DNA of 64,000 bases from Utricularia gibba (taxonomy: Eukaryota > Streptophyta > Magnoliopsida > Lamiales > Lentibulariaceae), in assembly GCA_002189035.1 (NCBI GenBank), contig CM007989.1:3162001-3226000 (forward strand), written 5' to 3'. The notes under the pieces are model-generated. The model did not search any database. It was not told the DNA's origin and saw nothing but the letters and a program-made list of their open reading frames with translations. Below, piece after piece: positions 35,726 through 48,703 of the stretch; position 1 is the stretch's first letter; every line of letters starts with the position of its first letter. The translations under genes were made by a program, and so were the position numbers.

Positions 35726-38574
35726 GATTTCTTTGTCCTCTGTACTCATCCCTCGGTATGTTGTTCCGTAAGAGAAAAAAAAGGTTCAGTCTTTGACCAT
35801 ATTCAATGAGAATCTATGCACTAATCTCACAAAGCAACGCTGCATTGAAGTGGTGAATGAGTCATTCCCACCGTCATCTCTCGCTAAAGTTCCTGGTTCC
35901 TTTTACCTTTTCACCTGTTTTTACTCAAAGCCACTTTTCACTGGATGCGATTCTTGGGAATTTTTTCTTCTTTCATCGGCTTCTCTGCATGCCCATCATT
36001 GACTGACTTCCACACTGTTTGGTTCGGTATGTGTGTCTGTGTCTGTGCCTGTGTGGTTTTTTATAAACAAACCAATAAATCAATCCATATTAAGTACAAT
36101 GAGAGTGTGTGCATGAAGAATAAGAAGAAGAAGAGGAAGCAGAGGAGCTGAGAGCTACTACTGGTAGGTAGCTCATAGTCATAGCCCAGAGAATGCCATG
36201 TCATTTGAGCAAGAAGAGTGAAAAGGCGAGTATAGCCTCGGAGGCCCCAAAGCAGCGAGAAGGTGAAGAAAGAAAGAAAAGATTGTCGGCACGAGGAAAT
36301 AAGGAAGATGCTCCGACAGTGATTTGATTACTGGAATGGAATAATTCTGATGCAAATGTTTTCCCCCTTTCACCACCACCCAATTCATGGCTCCCTCCCT
36401 CCATAAACGCCAATACTCTCTCTAGGCCTACGTACGTACACAAACACTTGCACAATTCCATCATCAGATCCCACATCACCCCACCCAACCATTTATGCTC
36501 TATTATCAAACATGTTATTATAACAATCAATCCCACATCGAGATTTATAAGTGAAACAATCAAGTATATAAGAAATTACAAATTATTAGTATTTGATTAA
36601 GTCTAATTGTTTCTTATATACCAATCCATCAAATTCTTAATTTCAACACATAACCGGAACCGTCTGCTGATGCTCCCAACTTGGGTTATGTATGTGTGGT
36701 GCGGGACATACGAGTGCGCATGATGCATGTAGAGAGGTAGAGAGGATGCGTGGATCGAAGCGCTAGTGGGAGGGAATTCATGGAATCATAAAGCTACCAT
36801 ACCAATAATAATAAGGTGTAGCTGTAGGTATAAGCCATGCAATGCAATGAATTCATTGGGTGGCTGGTCCTTGTACTTGTCCCTATTAACACAAACCACT
36901 GTTCATTCACCCCGCTCACTCTTAATGTCATTTATTGTTCGCTTAAAAGAGTTTAATCATTAGATGAATGATTTTACATTCAAATTGTAATAAAACAAAA
37001 ATCAATACCCTCACAGAAATATTATTCTTTGGAAGTGATTTTCAAATTGTTAGGAATTTGGAATGAAGTACCAGATGTTTAAATAAAAATATTATCCTAA
37101 TTTTATACGATTTTTTTTCGGAATATGAAACATAAAATCATGAATTTTTTATGATCAAAACGAATAATATTATATAAAAATAACATGAGTTCATATTTTT
37201 TTTATTTTGAATAATTAAATTCATATAAATCAGACCTAAACACATGAATTTGATATTAAATTCTATTATATTGAACATTTTCTTTAAAACCTTATTACAT
37301 TATATTTTATTATGATAAATTAAAAAGGCAAGTTGATAAGTGCTACTAGTGTGCATCTTCCTTAGAAATTGTTTTTTGAAAGTATAAATTGTTTCAAAAT
37401 AAATCTTTCTATTTTTTTGATTTTTTATTATAATATATAGATATAATTTTTAATGTGAGGATGAATACGTATTTAGATGATGAGATGTTGACAAGGCATA
37501 GGCCCCGGCTTTGTCCCAAAGGTTACGAGGCCAGTGGCTCCCGGTGACCAATCTACAAAGCGTGCACTTTAGTCACTCCTCTACAAATCTTTTTTTTTTT
37601 TTAATTTATAGTATTTACTTATATTGAAATTAAGAATCTATATAAACACGCATATAAAACCTAAATATACAAAAAATGTGAATTATATTTGAAATGATTA
37701 AGCCTAATTAAATTAGTGATTATTTAGTCTAGTAATTTAAATGTGCTCTACTTGGTGGTGACCGCATTGAAGAAGCATGGAATCAAGATCCTCATCTACT
37801 GCAAAATCCGATTCCAAGTAGCAGACACAAGCCCTAGATTCTTATTCAGATTCTTCCCCTTGAGTAGCAGACTAAATCCAAGTACCAACATATGATTTAC
37901 AGCGAGTTAAGATGTGTGCCCAATTATGCTGCGACTCGTGACAGCATCATAATGGACTCTTGTTGCCTTGACACGGGGACTCGGGAACCCCGAACCCGGT
38001 TCGAGGGACTGAGTCCAATTCATTCATTCATTCCTTCTTCTTTCTGGTAGTAAAAAGGTAATAATAGGACACGGCAGGGAAGGAGGGAGAGGGGAGACAC
38101 GGACACACATTCTTGTCGGCACGAGGACAAGGAGCAGCTGAATTGCGTAGCCTCAGAGTCTCAAAAGCTCTCTCACCCCCATTCATTCATTCATTTCGAC
38201 TGGGGCTCGGACAAGCCACCTAATGACCTAAACCAACATTTCCCTCATTTCTTTTTTCCTCTGTGATCATTATTCCCGACCAACAAAGCAAGATTAGTTA
38301 CACCAAAGAATAATGTTTTTCCAAGGCGCAGCATGTGCTTCCTTGGACACATGCCCAATAAAATATTTTATCTGTAGGCGGTAGGAGACCCCAATTGGAG
38401 TCGAAATGATTATCACCGGAACCCGAAGCAACCCCGGAGGCCCGGCCGGGAACAGCGACGTGGGGAGTGTACAATGTACAGTGAACACTGCTGCTGCACT
38501 TTGACCCTCTGGTGCAGCAGAGGGAGCTCGTGGGAGAAGAGGGTCTCACCACGAACGACTTCAAAGCGCAGAGT

Positions 38575-38593
38575 GGATGGATGGATGGATGGA
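38575..38593. repeat. (GGAT)n microsatellite
   Basis: Four perfect GGAT units in a row, plus partial units. Confidence 0.85.
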
Positions 38594-39106
38594 AGTGCAC
38601 ATCCTTTTCTCACAGTTTTCTACATGTTGGGATGAAGTCCCCATACCAAAGCAACAAACAATCATTGCATTCCACATATTGCTTTGAATTTGGAGGTCAC
38701 GTCGCGATTCCCATTCAATATTTGTGAAAAAAATCGTCCCCGCCGGCCCTCGAATCGCTTTTCATTTTTTTTTTATCGTCATCTGTGGTCCAGGGAGACT
38801 ATTTGTCCATGTATTTAATTTTTTTTTTTTTTTTGATAGATGAGCTGAGGATGAACACTATTGGGAAGTGGGACCCGCGTGTACGGAAGAGAGTATTGGG
38901 TTGGAAAAGACAAAAGAGCCCCCTTATGATCCTTTTTGATCGTATATTATATGATTTGGGAATTTAGGTTTTTGTTGGGATTATTTAATTTTTTTGTGTG
39001 GAATGGGGTGGGGTTGTGGGGTTTTTTTACCCATAGAATTAATTATGAGTTGTGTTGGTAAATAGGGAGGAGTTGAATAAATAATGGTAATAATTGGGGG
39101 GTAGGA

Positions 39107-39120
39107 GGGGGGGGGGGGGG
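39107..39120. repeat. run of 14 G
   Basis: An uninterrupted G homopolymer next to other short G runs (GGGGGG at about 39096). Its true length may be unreliable in the assembly. Confidence 0.85.
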
Positions 39121-39688
39121 CACATGCATATGCATGAATATGAATGTGGTCCGCGTCGCAGATGATTTATTCCACAAAGAATCAAAACTATTTCCCGTCC
39201 TTCCGTACCTCTGACGTTGACTGCGGGCCCACCCTAGTCTACCCCTCTGCCTGCACCTACCCAACAAAACAATCATACCATCCATCCATCACACTTTTTT
39301 TTTTTTTACATCGAATACATAAATAATTAGAGGCTGAGGCATCCCTTTCCTCATTTTCACCATCCCATCCCGGAGAAGCTAACACTTAACAGTTTCGTAT
39401 TGTATTCCGGTGGATGCTCAGGCGGCGGCGGCGGAGGAGGTGTGCCTCCCAGCATGATGCTGCTGTTATATAAAGCGTGGTGAGATAGGACAAAAGGGAT
39501 TGGAGGGATGGGGATGACAGTAATGGATGGTAAGGGAAGGGAAGGGGAAGGGGGGTGTGGGCGAAATACAATAAATGGGGGCATACCGAAATTGATGTCA
39601 CGCACTTGATTACAAGGGAATATAAACCCCAGCGAGCAGGGGAGGGCAGGGCAGGGCAGGGGGCTTTAAAAATTGGCTGGACTTGGGG

Positions 39689-39710
39689 CTGCTGCTGCTG
39701 CTGCTGCTGG
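39689..39710. repeat. (GCT)n microsatellite
   Basis: Seven GCT units in tandem within a GC-rich stretch; not in a credible reading frame. Confidence 0.85.
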
Positions 39711-40437
39711 CCCTGGGCTGCCCCCACTTCCCCCAACTCAGTCACTCTTCCACTGATCAATGGATGGATGGGTGGATGTGCTCCTCGAAGATCGCGGAGC
39801 ACCAAATCGCCTTATTTATAATTCCTGCCCCCTCTCTTCAATTTTCAAACCTAAACACAGCTCTCCATAAATTTCACCACATTTCGACACATTGTTTTCG
39901 TTCTTGAATCCCTTCCAAAGTTATATTTTTGACGATGCCTCAGGCAGAAGATGTCTGTCTGTCTTGTGTGTTGTACTTGTGTATCATGCATGCATGGCAT
40001 GGCATGGCAGATCTATCAGCCAAAACGCTTCTTGGGCCTCAGCATAAAACGCCCAGCCCGGCCCAGCCCAGAAGTAGGCTTTCTCTACTTGGGTGTTTGT
40101 ACAGTTCAAAACAAGATACCCAAAAAGATGGCGAGTACAAGTCCCTTAACGATGTTGGGTCAGGTCGGGCCGGGCGATGATTGCGTTTGCACATTATTAT
40201 CAATCCAGACCGGCAAAAGGGTGGGTGCTTCTTGGAAATATAGTACATACAGCATAGTGCATCATTATTATGCAACTCGAAGGAAAATCTGGTGAAGTTG
40301 TGCAACCAGCAACACAGTCGAAAAGGGTAGCAAATTAGCCTCGGAAAACATAACCAACCAGCAAGGGCGAGCAAATGACAGAATCCAAGGGAGCTTCGGC
40401 ATCATGAGGAGGAGCAAAACCAGTGTTACTGCTTGAC

Positions 40438-42998
40438 TTACACGTTGGGCGGCGGCCAGATCTTTCCGAATAGTTCCTCCAGCCGCTTCGACTGACTCGC
40501 GTATCCATCCAATCCGGTGCTTAGAAGAGTGACTGATGCAGGTCCCATACCTGATGCAAAGCTATATTGATCCCATTTCGCCACCTGCATTTGATATCAG
40601 CTTAAGAGTGGTTGCCAGTGTTTTTCTTGTCGTCGCACCCATGCAACCTCTGCATATTACGAAGAAATATTTCGACAAAAGCAAACCTCTTCGTTGCTGA
40701 AATTGTAGGACGCAGCAGTTTCTGGAGACAATCTCCTCACGAGGGAATACTTCTCATCAGGTGGTGTCACTGAATCCTTTAGAGATTGAAGTATTTTCAA
40801 TGGAGAGATGATATAATCCACTCTGTTCAGAGGGAGAAAATAATTAATGATAATCATCAAGGACACTGCATGCCTTGCAAAGTAATTACCCTAGAAGACC
40901 AAATATGTCCTGTTTGTTACGAACTGCTGCAGCCATCAATTTCGATTTGTATCCATACTTGTGAATGTAGTTGTAGGCTTTTGTCACCTGAAACAGGAAA
41001 TTTTTTATCTGAAGCACAGCAAAGGGGAAGAAAGCAGCATGATGCGCAGAGCTTATTGTACCGACCAAGGCCAATCCAGGATCTTCTCCCCTTCTAAGAG
41101 CTTCCTCTACTTCACGATCACCAGTATGGCTGCGTGCCCAGTCCTAATACATTGAACAGCTCGCCTATATCAATCATATGCAAAACAATACCTCGTGATA
41201 CCCTCATTAATCGAAAGAAGTTTCTACCCTCAGGCGACCAACAAAAATTTGAATGACAGATGCGCCAGCTTGAGCTGCTGCAGCGGCTTGGCAGAAACTG
41301 TTTGTCATAACCAAGCATTAAAACTCGAAAATATCGGAAGCAATGAACAGGGACACAAGGAAGACCAACAAACACAACAGAAGATATTACACTAAGGGAG
41401 AAAATAAAAAGAAAAATCTTGATTCCAAGGAATTGAAGTCGTATACAAAAACAGAGTATGAAGTGTGGCATTTTCTGTTGAAGATGATTGATATTCAGTG
41501 AGGAACAAGGGAAACATTTTCTGTGGCAACAAGACATGTATCAGCACCTGTACACGAAAGTCATATGGGTCTGTATGCCCTCGGATTCCAGCAGTCGAGA
41601 AGCTTCAATTCCCTAAAACATTAGAACCAATGGAGCCAAGCGAACATAACTGTGAGAGTCCATGTCAAGAATACAGATAAATTTATCAAAGAAAAAAAGA
41701 ATGTGTATGCATGCATGCAGCCTTACTTGCCAGGTCGCAGGAATTTTAAATAACAGACGTTCTGGAGGCACATCAATCTTCTGATACAAGTGCAACAGAT
41801 CATGAACCTGAAAATCAAGAATTGGCAGCCAATACATGTGATGCCATTGATATATGGTGGATAGAAACCACAATCAAAAAGCCCGAAATTCTTGGTCTTA
41901 CCTTGTGAACAATGCTGTGTGTATCATAGGCAAGACGAGCATCTACTTCAGTAGAAACACGACCAGGGACAAGCCTTGCCAGATCAGCACCAACATTTAC
42001 CAAAGCCTATTATTTTTAATCCAATGGAATGAGCAAGAGTTATCACTCGGTCTCAAACAGAAGACATCATTCGGAGTTCAAAACTCGAAACCATACCTTG
42101 TTGATGAAACAAGACATCCGGTCATCGGGGTTTTCAATAGTGAAGCATAGCGAGTCAGCCAATGCGGTATCCACAGCGCTCTGTACGATGTGAAACATAA
42201 TTCACACACAACCAACAATTTCTCGACAGCCATATCAAGTAAAGCTAATTGTCAACGTACGCAACACAAGCAATGATGCTGTCCAAGTTGCAACGTAAAA
42301 AACCAATCCAAAGCATTCATGAATGACAAAACCCCAAGACTCAGCAAAGGAAACAAACGTACAAAAAAAGGATAAACTTTCATTCATTACCCTGAATTTA
42401 GTATCAGGAAGACTGCAAATGCCCAAGAGAAGGGACGAGCTAACAGTGGCAGCAGTAGGAGGGAATCTGAAACATTACAAGAATCGCAAGTGCATGTAAA
42501 ACTCTTCAAAATTCAAAACCACTGTGTTCTCACTAAGAGAAAAATCTAACCTCTCAAAGTCATCAAAAATAACAGTATCCGGAACGATCTCGCTGTAAGC
42601 AGCTACTGAATCCAGTTCAGTGCTGAAGTCTTACCAATACAAGGAACGAGCACCATCATTAAGATCCAAACTCAACACGTAAGCAGCAAAATATCATCCA
42701 ATCTCAGATCCAAATGATCACAAAGTGTACCAGCATCAATAGACGTAAAAGAGTCGGTGGCTGTTCTAACCAACGAGACGAGCTTCCGGGGTTTGTACAG
42801 GAGATTCGAGTTCAGCCCACGAACCGAAACGCGGAAGACATTCGTCCCCTGAACCATACCAGCGCATTCCCAGAATCAAATGGGCAGATGGTTAAAGTTC
42901 CCAGAACCCACAAATAGCGCGAAATCCGCAGATTTTACCTGCTGGGAGAAAGACTGGACAAGAGCAGGAGATAGCGGAGAACCCAATGTAGCAGACAT
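40438..42998 (-). CDS. transaldolase, plastid-type (TRA2 / At5g13420-like)
   Basis: Thirteen minus-strand exons (42939..42998, 42731..42848, 42551..42629, 42391..42466, 42097..42180, 41902..42006, 41727..41807, 41548..41612, 41228..41297, 41066..41143, 40890..40987, 40687..40822, 40438..40584) encode 398 residues. The first about 55 residues are Ser/Arg-rich and low in acids, like a plastid transit peptide. The barrel follows: [49 protein letters not shown], and [19 protein letters not shown], which carries the Schiff-base lysine (KIPAT), then [15 protein letters not shown]. Transaldolase moves a dihydroxyacetone unit in the non-oxidative pentose phosphate pathway. All junctions are in phase. 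The exon 2/3 junction is chosen by frame (acceptor GGTAAG/AC). Confidence 0.93.
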
Positions 42999-43464
42999 TC
43001 CTATTCTGCAAACCTCCCAAGTGCTGGACACATTTTATTTCACAAGCCTTCGCTCCTCCGGAGTTGCGCACATTACACTGACTATTTATCTATTTACAAA
43101 AGAGACCCAAACGTTTTATCTATTTACAAAACAGACCCTGTGCCGGTGTACTCCCTTTGTTGGGCCCCCCACAACCTGGGCTTGGGCTACCACTTTGTAT
43201 TCCCATCTCTAAGCCCTAATTCCGGCCTCTCGTGGCCACTCATTCCGATATTGTTGTAAATATCATTACAGCAACGTGGCAACGTGCATAATTAAATGTC
43301 CACGTGGCACGTGAAATATCCACCCGATTAAAGAAAATCGATTTAATTGTTGAGCGCAATTATTGTTAGTATTTAGTATCGCATCCGTCGGCTTTAATTC
43401 CTCTAGAATTTAATTACTCTATTAACTTATATATAATTAATTACTCGGCAGTAGATGAATTTCT
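42999..43464. other. transaldolase promoter and AT-rich spacer
   Basis: No gene is seen. CACGTGG/CACGTGA elements (G-box or ABRE cores) occur at about 43301-43312, some 300 bp upstream of the transaldolase start. The right end is the 3' side of the next minus-strand gene. Confidence 0.45.
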
Positions 43465-44244
43465 TTACAGATTGTAAATAATAAGAAAACATGGCAGCAC
43501 GGCGCGTGAATCGAACACAACCAGTTCACCGCCGTTCCCGCACGCCGACTCATACCCGCCGCCGTCGTGGTCCGTTCCTTCAAATACCCGACCCGAAATT
43601 ACCCTGCACACCATCATCGCTCGCCGCCCCATCCCACCGCCGGATCTACTATGCGCCGCACCGCTCCCGGCGTACGTGGACACGACCGACCCTTTGGGCC
43701 ACGCGCTTCGTCCAACATCACACGCGCCGGCACCAGCCGTGGCGCCAAGGCAGTAGAACCTCATCACCTCGTTGCCGTCGGCGACGCAGCGCCCGTCCGC
43801 CGCTCCACTTGACCGCGCCCATGACTTCACCATCTCCCTGTACTCCTCGAACCGATTGACGGTCCTGTTCGGATTCTGGACCTTGAAAACCAATTCGATT
43901 TGACCACCGAAACCCTTCTGCCCCCAACTCGTGTGAAAAATAATCTCCACCACATTACGCGACGGGTGCCCAATAGGGAGCTCCGTCAGGGCCGGGAAAA
44001 TCGAATCTCCGACGGGTTTACAGGCGAGCAACCGGAGCGACCCGGGCTCGTTCCAAGTTGCAGAAGCCGGCGCCGAATGTGTGTTTTTCGGGGGTTTTCT
44101 TCTTCCAGGCTCGACGACGTCGATGATGCTCTGAACCTTGTTCTTGCAGCTGGACGAGCGGGAGAATGGACGGTGGTTGTTGGAAACGACGTCGTCCGCC
44201 GCCGTGGACTTGCATTGCAGGGATTTCATCCACCTCGCCGCCAT
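43465..44244 (-). CDS. plant-specific protein related to the At1g75710-type family, single exon
   Basis: A 259-residue frame from ATG at 44244. Family marks are GHPSRNVVEIIFHTSW (with the preceding basic and Ser-rich 100 residues), VFKVQNPNRTVNRFEEYRE, CVADGNEVMRFYCLG and RRAMMVCRVISGRV. From memory these recur in a plant family sometimes annotated as C2H2-like zinc-finger proteins, with a fold reminiscent of ADP-ribosyltransferases. No zinc-finger motif is visible in this member, and no function is known. The frame remains open upstream to 44373, but without an ATG. GC content is well above that of the flanks. Confidence 0.7.
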   Translation of the reverse strand: MAARWMKSLQCKSTAADDVVSNNHRPFSRSSSCKNKVQSIIDVVEPGRRKPPKNTHSAPASATWNEPGSLRLLACKPVGDSIFPALTELPIGHPSRNVVEIIFHTSWGQKGFGGQIELVFKVQNPNRTVNRFEEYREMVKSWARSSGAADGRCVADGNEVMRFYCLGATAGAGACDVGRSAWPKGSVVSTYAGSGAAHSRSGGGMGRRAMMVCRVISGRVFEGTDHDGGGYESACGNGGELVVFDSRAVLPCFLIIYNL

Positions 44245-47200
44245 TTTTTCACAAGCGAAGAAGAAGTGATGCTTCCGCTCGTTCGTTCGTTCAGGAAGAG
44301 TACATTTGGGAGAACAGAGAGCGCATACGCACCGTGCGTGCCACTGGGGAGAGCTGCTGTCAGGAGCACCCAAGGTAAGTAAATAAAGGAAGACGGAGAG
44401 TGGGTACTACGCGATCGTGAAGTTACAGAAATACCCCCAAAGAATTGCCTACATCAAATCTCCGCCTAGGGACCTGGGAGGGAGAAAATAGAAATGGGGA
44501 GGGTGGTGCTAGGCCTAGGGGCGGCATATTTCCCTACGTTTCCATCATTTATAATAATTGTTTTATTAATAAATAATATTCAACAATAATGATGACACGG
44601 CTTCCAGTGTGTCACCGAAAAGTCCCAATTACAGTGATTTATCTGATATAATATAAGTTGAAATTAGTTTCATTTCTCAGAAATCATTTTCTAAATCAGA
44701 CATCGTTTATATTTCATAATAAAATATAAATTTTTCAAAAGTAAAATTGGTTTCAAATAAACTCAATTGCTCTACATATAAGTTTCAAATATTATATGAA
44801 AAAAGGTATCATTAACAATATAAACTTTTTAAATTAGTATATATTAGAGATTGTACAAATAATCATTTTTTTTTTGTAAAGGAAGTTAGGATGTGGACAG
44901 GCTCAAGTTGCAGGCTTCACCTGGAGTGTGAGTGAATCATCCAGACGAGAGAGAGAGGCAAACAAAATTGAGATGACGATTAGGGAAGGGGGGAGGGGGG
45001 CAAGTGGGGGTGGCGGTGGATTTGGCCCCCAGAGCACAGGTCATGGATTTGGATAGCTAACCGGTAACCAGAGCAACCAAAAGCCACACCCACACCCACA
45101 CCCGGACACAGTTGCAGGCAGCAGAGGTGAATTGGTCCCCAACCCAATAGTATGTATGTATTCCAGCTAATGGGCTGAGGCGGGGGCGGGGAGGGACAAA
45201 CATGTCATTGCAGATGGACATCAACCTGACCTGACGGGTCTCCGCAACAGTAAGTACTCCCTCCCTCCTCCCAGAGCGACGCTGCCTGCCTGCCTGCGTA
45301 CTTGTTGTGTCCTCTTCCTTTGTCATGTGTGTGTGTGTGTGTGTGTGCGCGCCATGCCTGTGCAGTATCAGGGCAGGTATCCCACCACCCTGGAATCAAC
45401 GGGGTTTAATAGGAGATTAGAGATAACTTTATATTAATTAGCACACGTTGGTAATCATACGTTATGGGTACACAGTTTGAAATTTAGTATTATTCATTAT
45501 ATATCCATATAAATTTATCTTTTAAGATTCTATTCACACTCAAACATATAGAGTGTGTTTGGTTGTTTGATATAAAGTAGGTATAAGTGGGTTGATAAAA
45601 AATAACTCTGTTTAGTATCTTATTAAATATTTAACTAGTTTTTATACCAAAACCTACATATAATCTTTTATAAACCTAAATTTGTGGGTATTTTTTTAAA
45701 CCCACTAATTATATGGATTTTGAAAATATCCATCTATATCCAAATAAATTTTACCCAAATTCTCCAAATTTAATCAACACATTTCCATCCAACCAATCCC
45801 ACCCCATATGTATTATAGTTAATTTCATAATGGTAAAGTACAATATCATGAGATAATTTTCTATATAATTATAATATATCTAATTTAAAAAAATTATTCC
45901 ATTTTACACAATATATTCTTATTTTTCGAATCATTTTATTTTTATATAAATTAAAATATTCTCCGTGCTGACTTCACTGGTAGCATTCAATCCCATCCTT
46001 ACATCTCTAACTTGAACCACACGACGAAGATTGCGGGGTGGGGTGCAGAACGCGCACATACCGACCACACCACACGGGAGGGGCAACACGAATATTTAAT
46101 AACCATGAGATACTGAATAATAATATTAATTAATAATAGACTGACCGAGTGACCGGATACGACCACCCCCATAATTCATTGCAATGCCTCGCCCACCCTT
46201 TTTATGGCGCAATAATAGTGACTTCATTTGCCAAACTTAGGTTTCAAATTCAAACCCCAACACCATGACCATAAGATATTGATGAAAATGTCACATCATC
46301 TATCTATAGCCCTAGGTAAAGATCATGGTATTTGAAAATGTATAGTATTAATGTCCTACTGATATATGTAATCAAATAAAAACTTATTAATTTCAAGTAA
46401 CAGATTGGACATGTTTTGATTTCATAATTTAAAACATGATTATGTTCTATTTTTGAAAATTATAATTTTTAACCAATTTATAATGAAATCAGAAATTTAG
46501 ATTTTTGTGATTAACTTTATAAATTACTAAATTTATTAAGTTTATCTTTTAATAATTAAATAAGATATTAAATAAAAATTTTCGAAAAAATATATTTATA
46601 TAATAATTAAATTATACAATAATTTAATATATTAAACTTCATCACATTTATTTTATTTTATTAAATTTATATTATAATTTTATTTTACTGTATAAAACAA
46701 TTTTACAATCTCAAATTCATTTTATAAACTAAAGTATAACTTTAAATCACAGTCCCATAAAAAAAGAAAAAATTAAATCACTAGAACAAACATTAACTTC
46801 TCTTATTTGTGCGAAAAAAAAAACTTGTTTATTAATTAATTACAGGGAAAACACAAGATGACGTGGATAGCACACGCGACATGTAACCGTACAGACAGGC
46901 AGCGGGGGACCTGCTTAGCGGTGCCAGCGCCGCAACGGATCGGATCGGGGAGAAATGACCACCGGGGTTGCGCTAGAGGCAGCTGGCTGGCTGCCACCGA
47001 AGATTTTTGCGAATCTTTTGCTGGATATATTATTTTTATTTTTTGAAAAATAAGGAAGTTAATTAAATATTTAGTGACGTGACAGACTGACATTATCTCA
47101 CCTAATCCAGAGATTAGTAAATGCGGAGGGATGGGTACGGAATGGGAGGATTTGAAAAATAGGGTTTTGAAATTTACTTTCAATCTATTGTGAGTACGAT

Positions 47201-47250
47201 ATTTTTTATAGATGAGTTTCCGTCCCTGCGGTTTCTGGTGATCCGATCTG
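44245..47250. other. intergenic, mostly AT-rich, with microsatellites
   Basis: Positions 44520-44880 and 45410-46830 are AT-rich. Positions 44880-45400 are GC-richer, with (CACACC)n at 45082-45104 and (TG)n at 45326-45347. Around 45550-45800 a block beginning GTGTGTTTGGTTG and containing several AACCCACT/AGTGGGTT pairs resembles dispersed plant MITE-like DNA, but no clean terminal repeats were found. No gene recognised. Confidence 0.5.
45326..45347. repeat. (TG)11 microsatellite
   Basis: Eleven TG units followed by CGCGCC. Confidence 0.9.
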
Positions 47251-48703
47251 ATGTGCACGGGAGGAAACGCCGTCGGAGATGGAGACGAGGCAATTGAGGA
47301 GTCAAGAAGACTGGTGACTTTGGGCCTGGGGGACAATTCAGACAATTCTTGTAATGCCGTGCAGACAGAATTGACGTTGCATTGCACGGATTTCAACCTC
47401 GCCCAGAATATGCACAGCCATCGTCTTAATTTTTACGGTTGAATGTCTGCGGGGAATGGATTGCTCGATTGCCTCATAAATGTCCTTAATTTTGTTGGTA
47501 CTTTTTCGAATTCAAAGAAATACAAGACTCTCGAAGGGATGCTTTGTCATCGTTTCGGAGTGTCTTTGTCTGTGTGTTTACTGTAGATTACTGTTCAGTT
47601 CAGCCCAATGGCGCTTTGTCGTTATTGTCCTTCCAGGGACAGCGAAGCCAGCCCAAAACAACGTGCTACTGTTGATTGGGTCCTAACTCATGACATTGGA
47701 GCTCAAGACAAAGATTAACAGCCAAGTGCACGGATAGGCTGTTGCCCATAATCGAGAAAGGCGACAAATTTAGGCATCAAAGCCGAGTTGAATGAAAGGT
47801 TATTTCTTGGGTAAAGAACACGAATTGGCTTTCTCAACAATCCTTCAGGCTTTGGGTACGTATGCTTTGCGATCCATTTCATCTTTTTCTTTCTCTAGTT
47901 GATCCTTGATGAGAGCAACGCATAGGAATTGGGAACTCTGTTGACTTTGTATACACGAAAAGAATTATCCTTGAGTCGATCGCCTTGTTTGGTTTTGTCC
48001 CGTGAGACAGTATGGGTAAATGAGTTGGTGGATGCTGTAGTTTGCTTTCTAGTGATTAAGCTATAGGGTAGTGTTTGGATTGAATGTTAAGTTGACTATG
48101 CACTTCTTTGTACTGCATCCATATGATTTATGGTTCATATAAAGGCTGATTCGTTGTTTCTTTTTATTTGAATTCTTCAGTGTCCCCTTTAGGTAGTGAA
48201 AATTGAAACAGAGATTGTAGAGTCATGAAATGTCCTTGTGTGGGTGCAGATATATCTATGTTGCGTGAATCAAAACTTTGGGCTTACAGAGATCCCTTTT
48301 TTGGGTATTAAGTCAGATAAAGAACGAGAAGCTTGGACACAGACTCTGATTTCAGCGTAACTGTCTGAAAGGCTGAAGGAGCCTTTGCTCAAGGATGCTG
48401 TTGGCCATGGGCCTGAAGGTCTAGTGATAGTGCAGACAGTTTTTTTTTTTACATGGTTTGAGCAAAGATAGTACCAGTGGATTTGCTTAAGTGGTAACCA
48501 CGAGAATTTGATTTGGGAGACGTCTGTTTGGATCCTGGATCTGGCATTGTACAAGTGGAATACTTGGTGCCATAAGATGAGCGTTGTTTGTCCGTATAAG
48601 TTATAAACTAGCAGCGATCATGGTTTCTAGTTATGCATCTTGTTAGTTATACTTCTCTCTAGGATCCTTGTGGAGTTTCCTTGGCTTTACATATTTATCG
48701 CAG
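47251..48703 (+). other. uncertain 5' region of the OSBP-related gene
   Basis: A GC-richer open frame at 47251..47437 (starting MCTGGNAVGDGDEAIEE) could splice from TACG/GTTGAA into the acceptor at 48703 in the right phase. It has no similarity to the PH-domain N-terminus expected of plant ORP1/2 proteins. The rest of the interval looks like intron or UTR. I could not find a PH-domain exon on either strand. Confidence 0.3.

Larger units (their letters stand above)
35726..40437. other. 4.7 kb without recognisable genes, rich in simple repeats
   Basis: Both strands were read; open frames are short and low-complexity. Contents: GA-rich tracts at 36110-36300; AT-rich DNA at 36960-37480 and 37590-37730; (ATTC)n at 38015 and 38178; (GGAT)n at 38575; poly-T at about 38819; a run of 14 G at 39107; (GGC)n at 39419; (GCT)n at 39689; and CATGG repeats at 39986. 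A 15-mer occurs at 36283 and again at 38113. The mix of GA/CT tracts and GC-rich patches could be a promoter-rich or non-coding-RNA region, but no RNA gene could be identified. Confidence 0.5.

Noticed and set aside
36201-36563. 120-codon minus-strand frame
   Set aside because: Hydrophobic, low-complexity translation of GA-rich and AT-rich DNA with no splice or family support.
37970-38025. Possible tRNA: GGTTCGAGGG resembles a B box
   Set aside because: There is no A box or cloverleaf at the right distance; the GC-rich segment forms only a partial imperfect hairpin.
44245-44373. N-terminal extension of the 43465-44244 gene
   Set aside because: The frame is open but lacks ATG, and the residues look like translated UTR.
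45548-45830. Second MITE with a GTGTGTTTGGTTG start
   Set aside because: No matching right inverted end was found, so it is mentioned only as resemblance.
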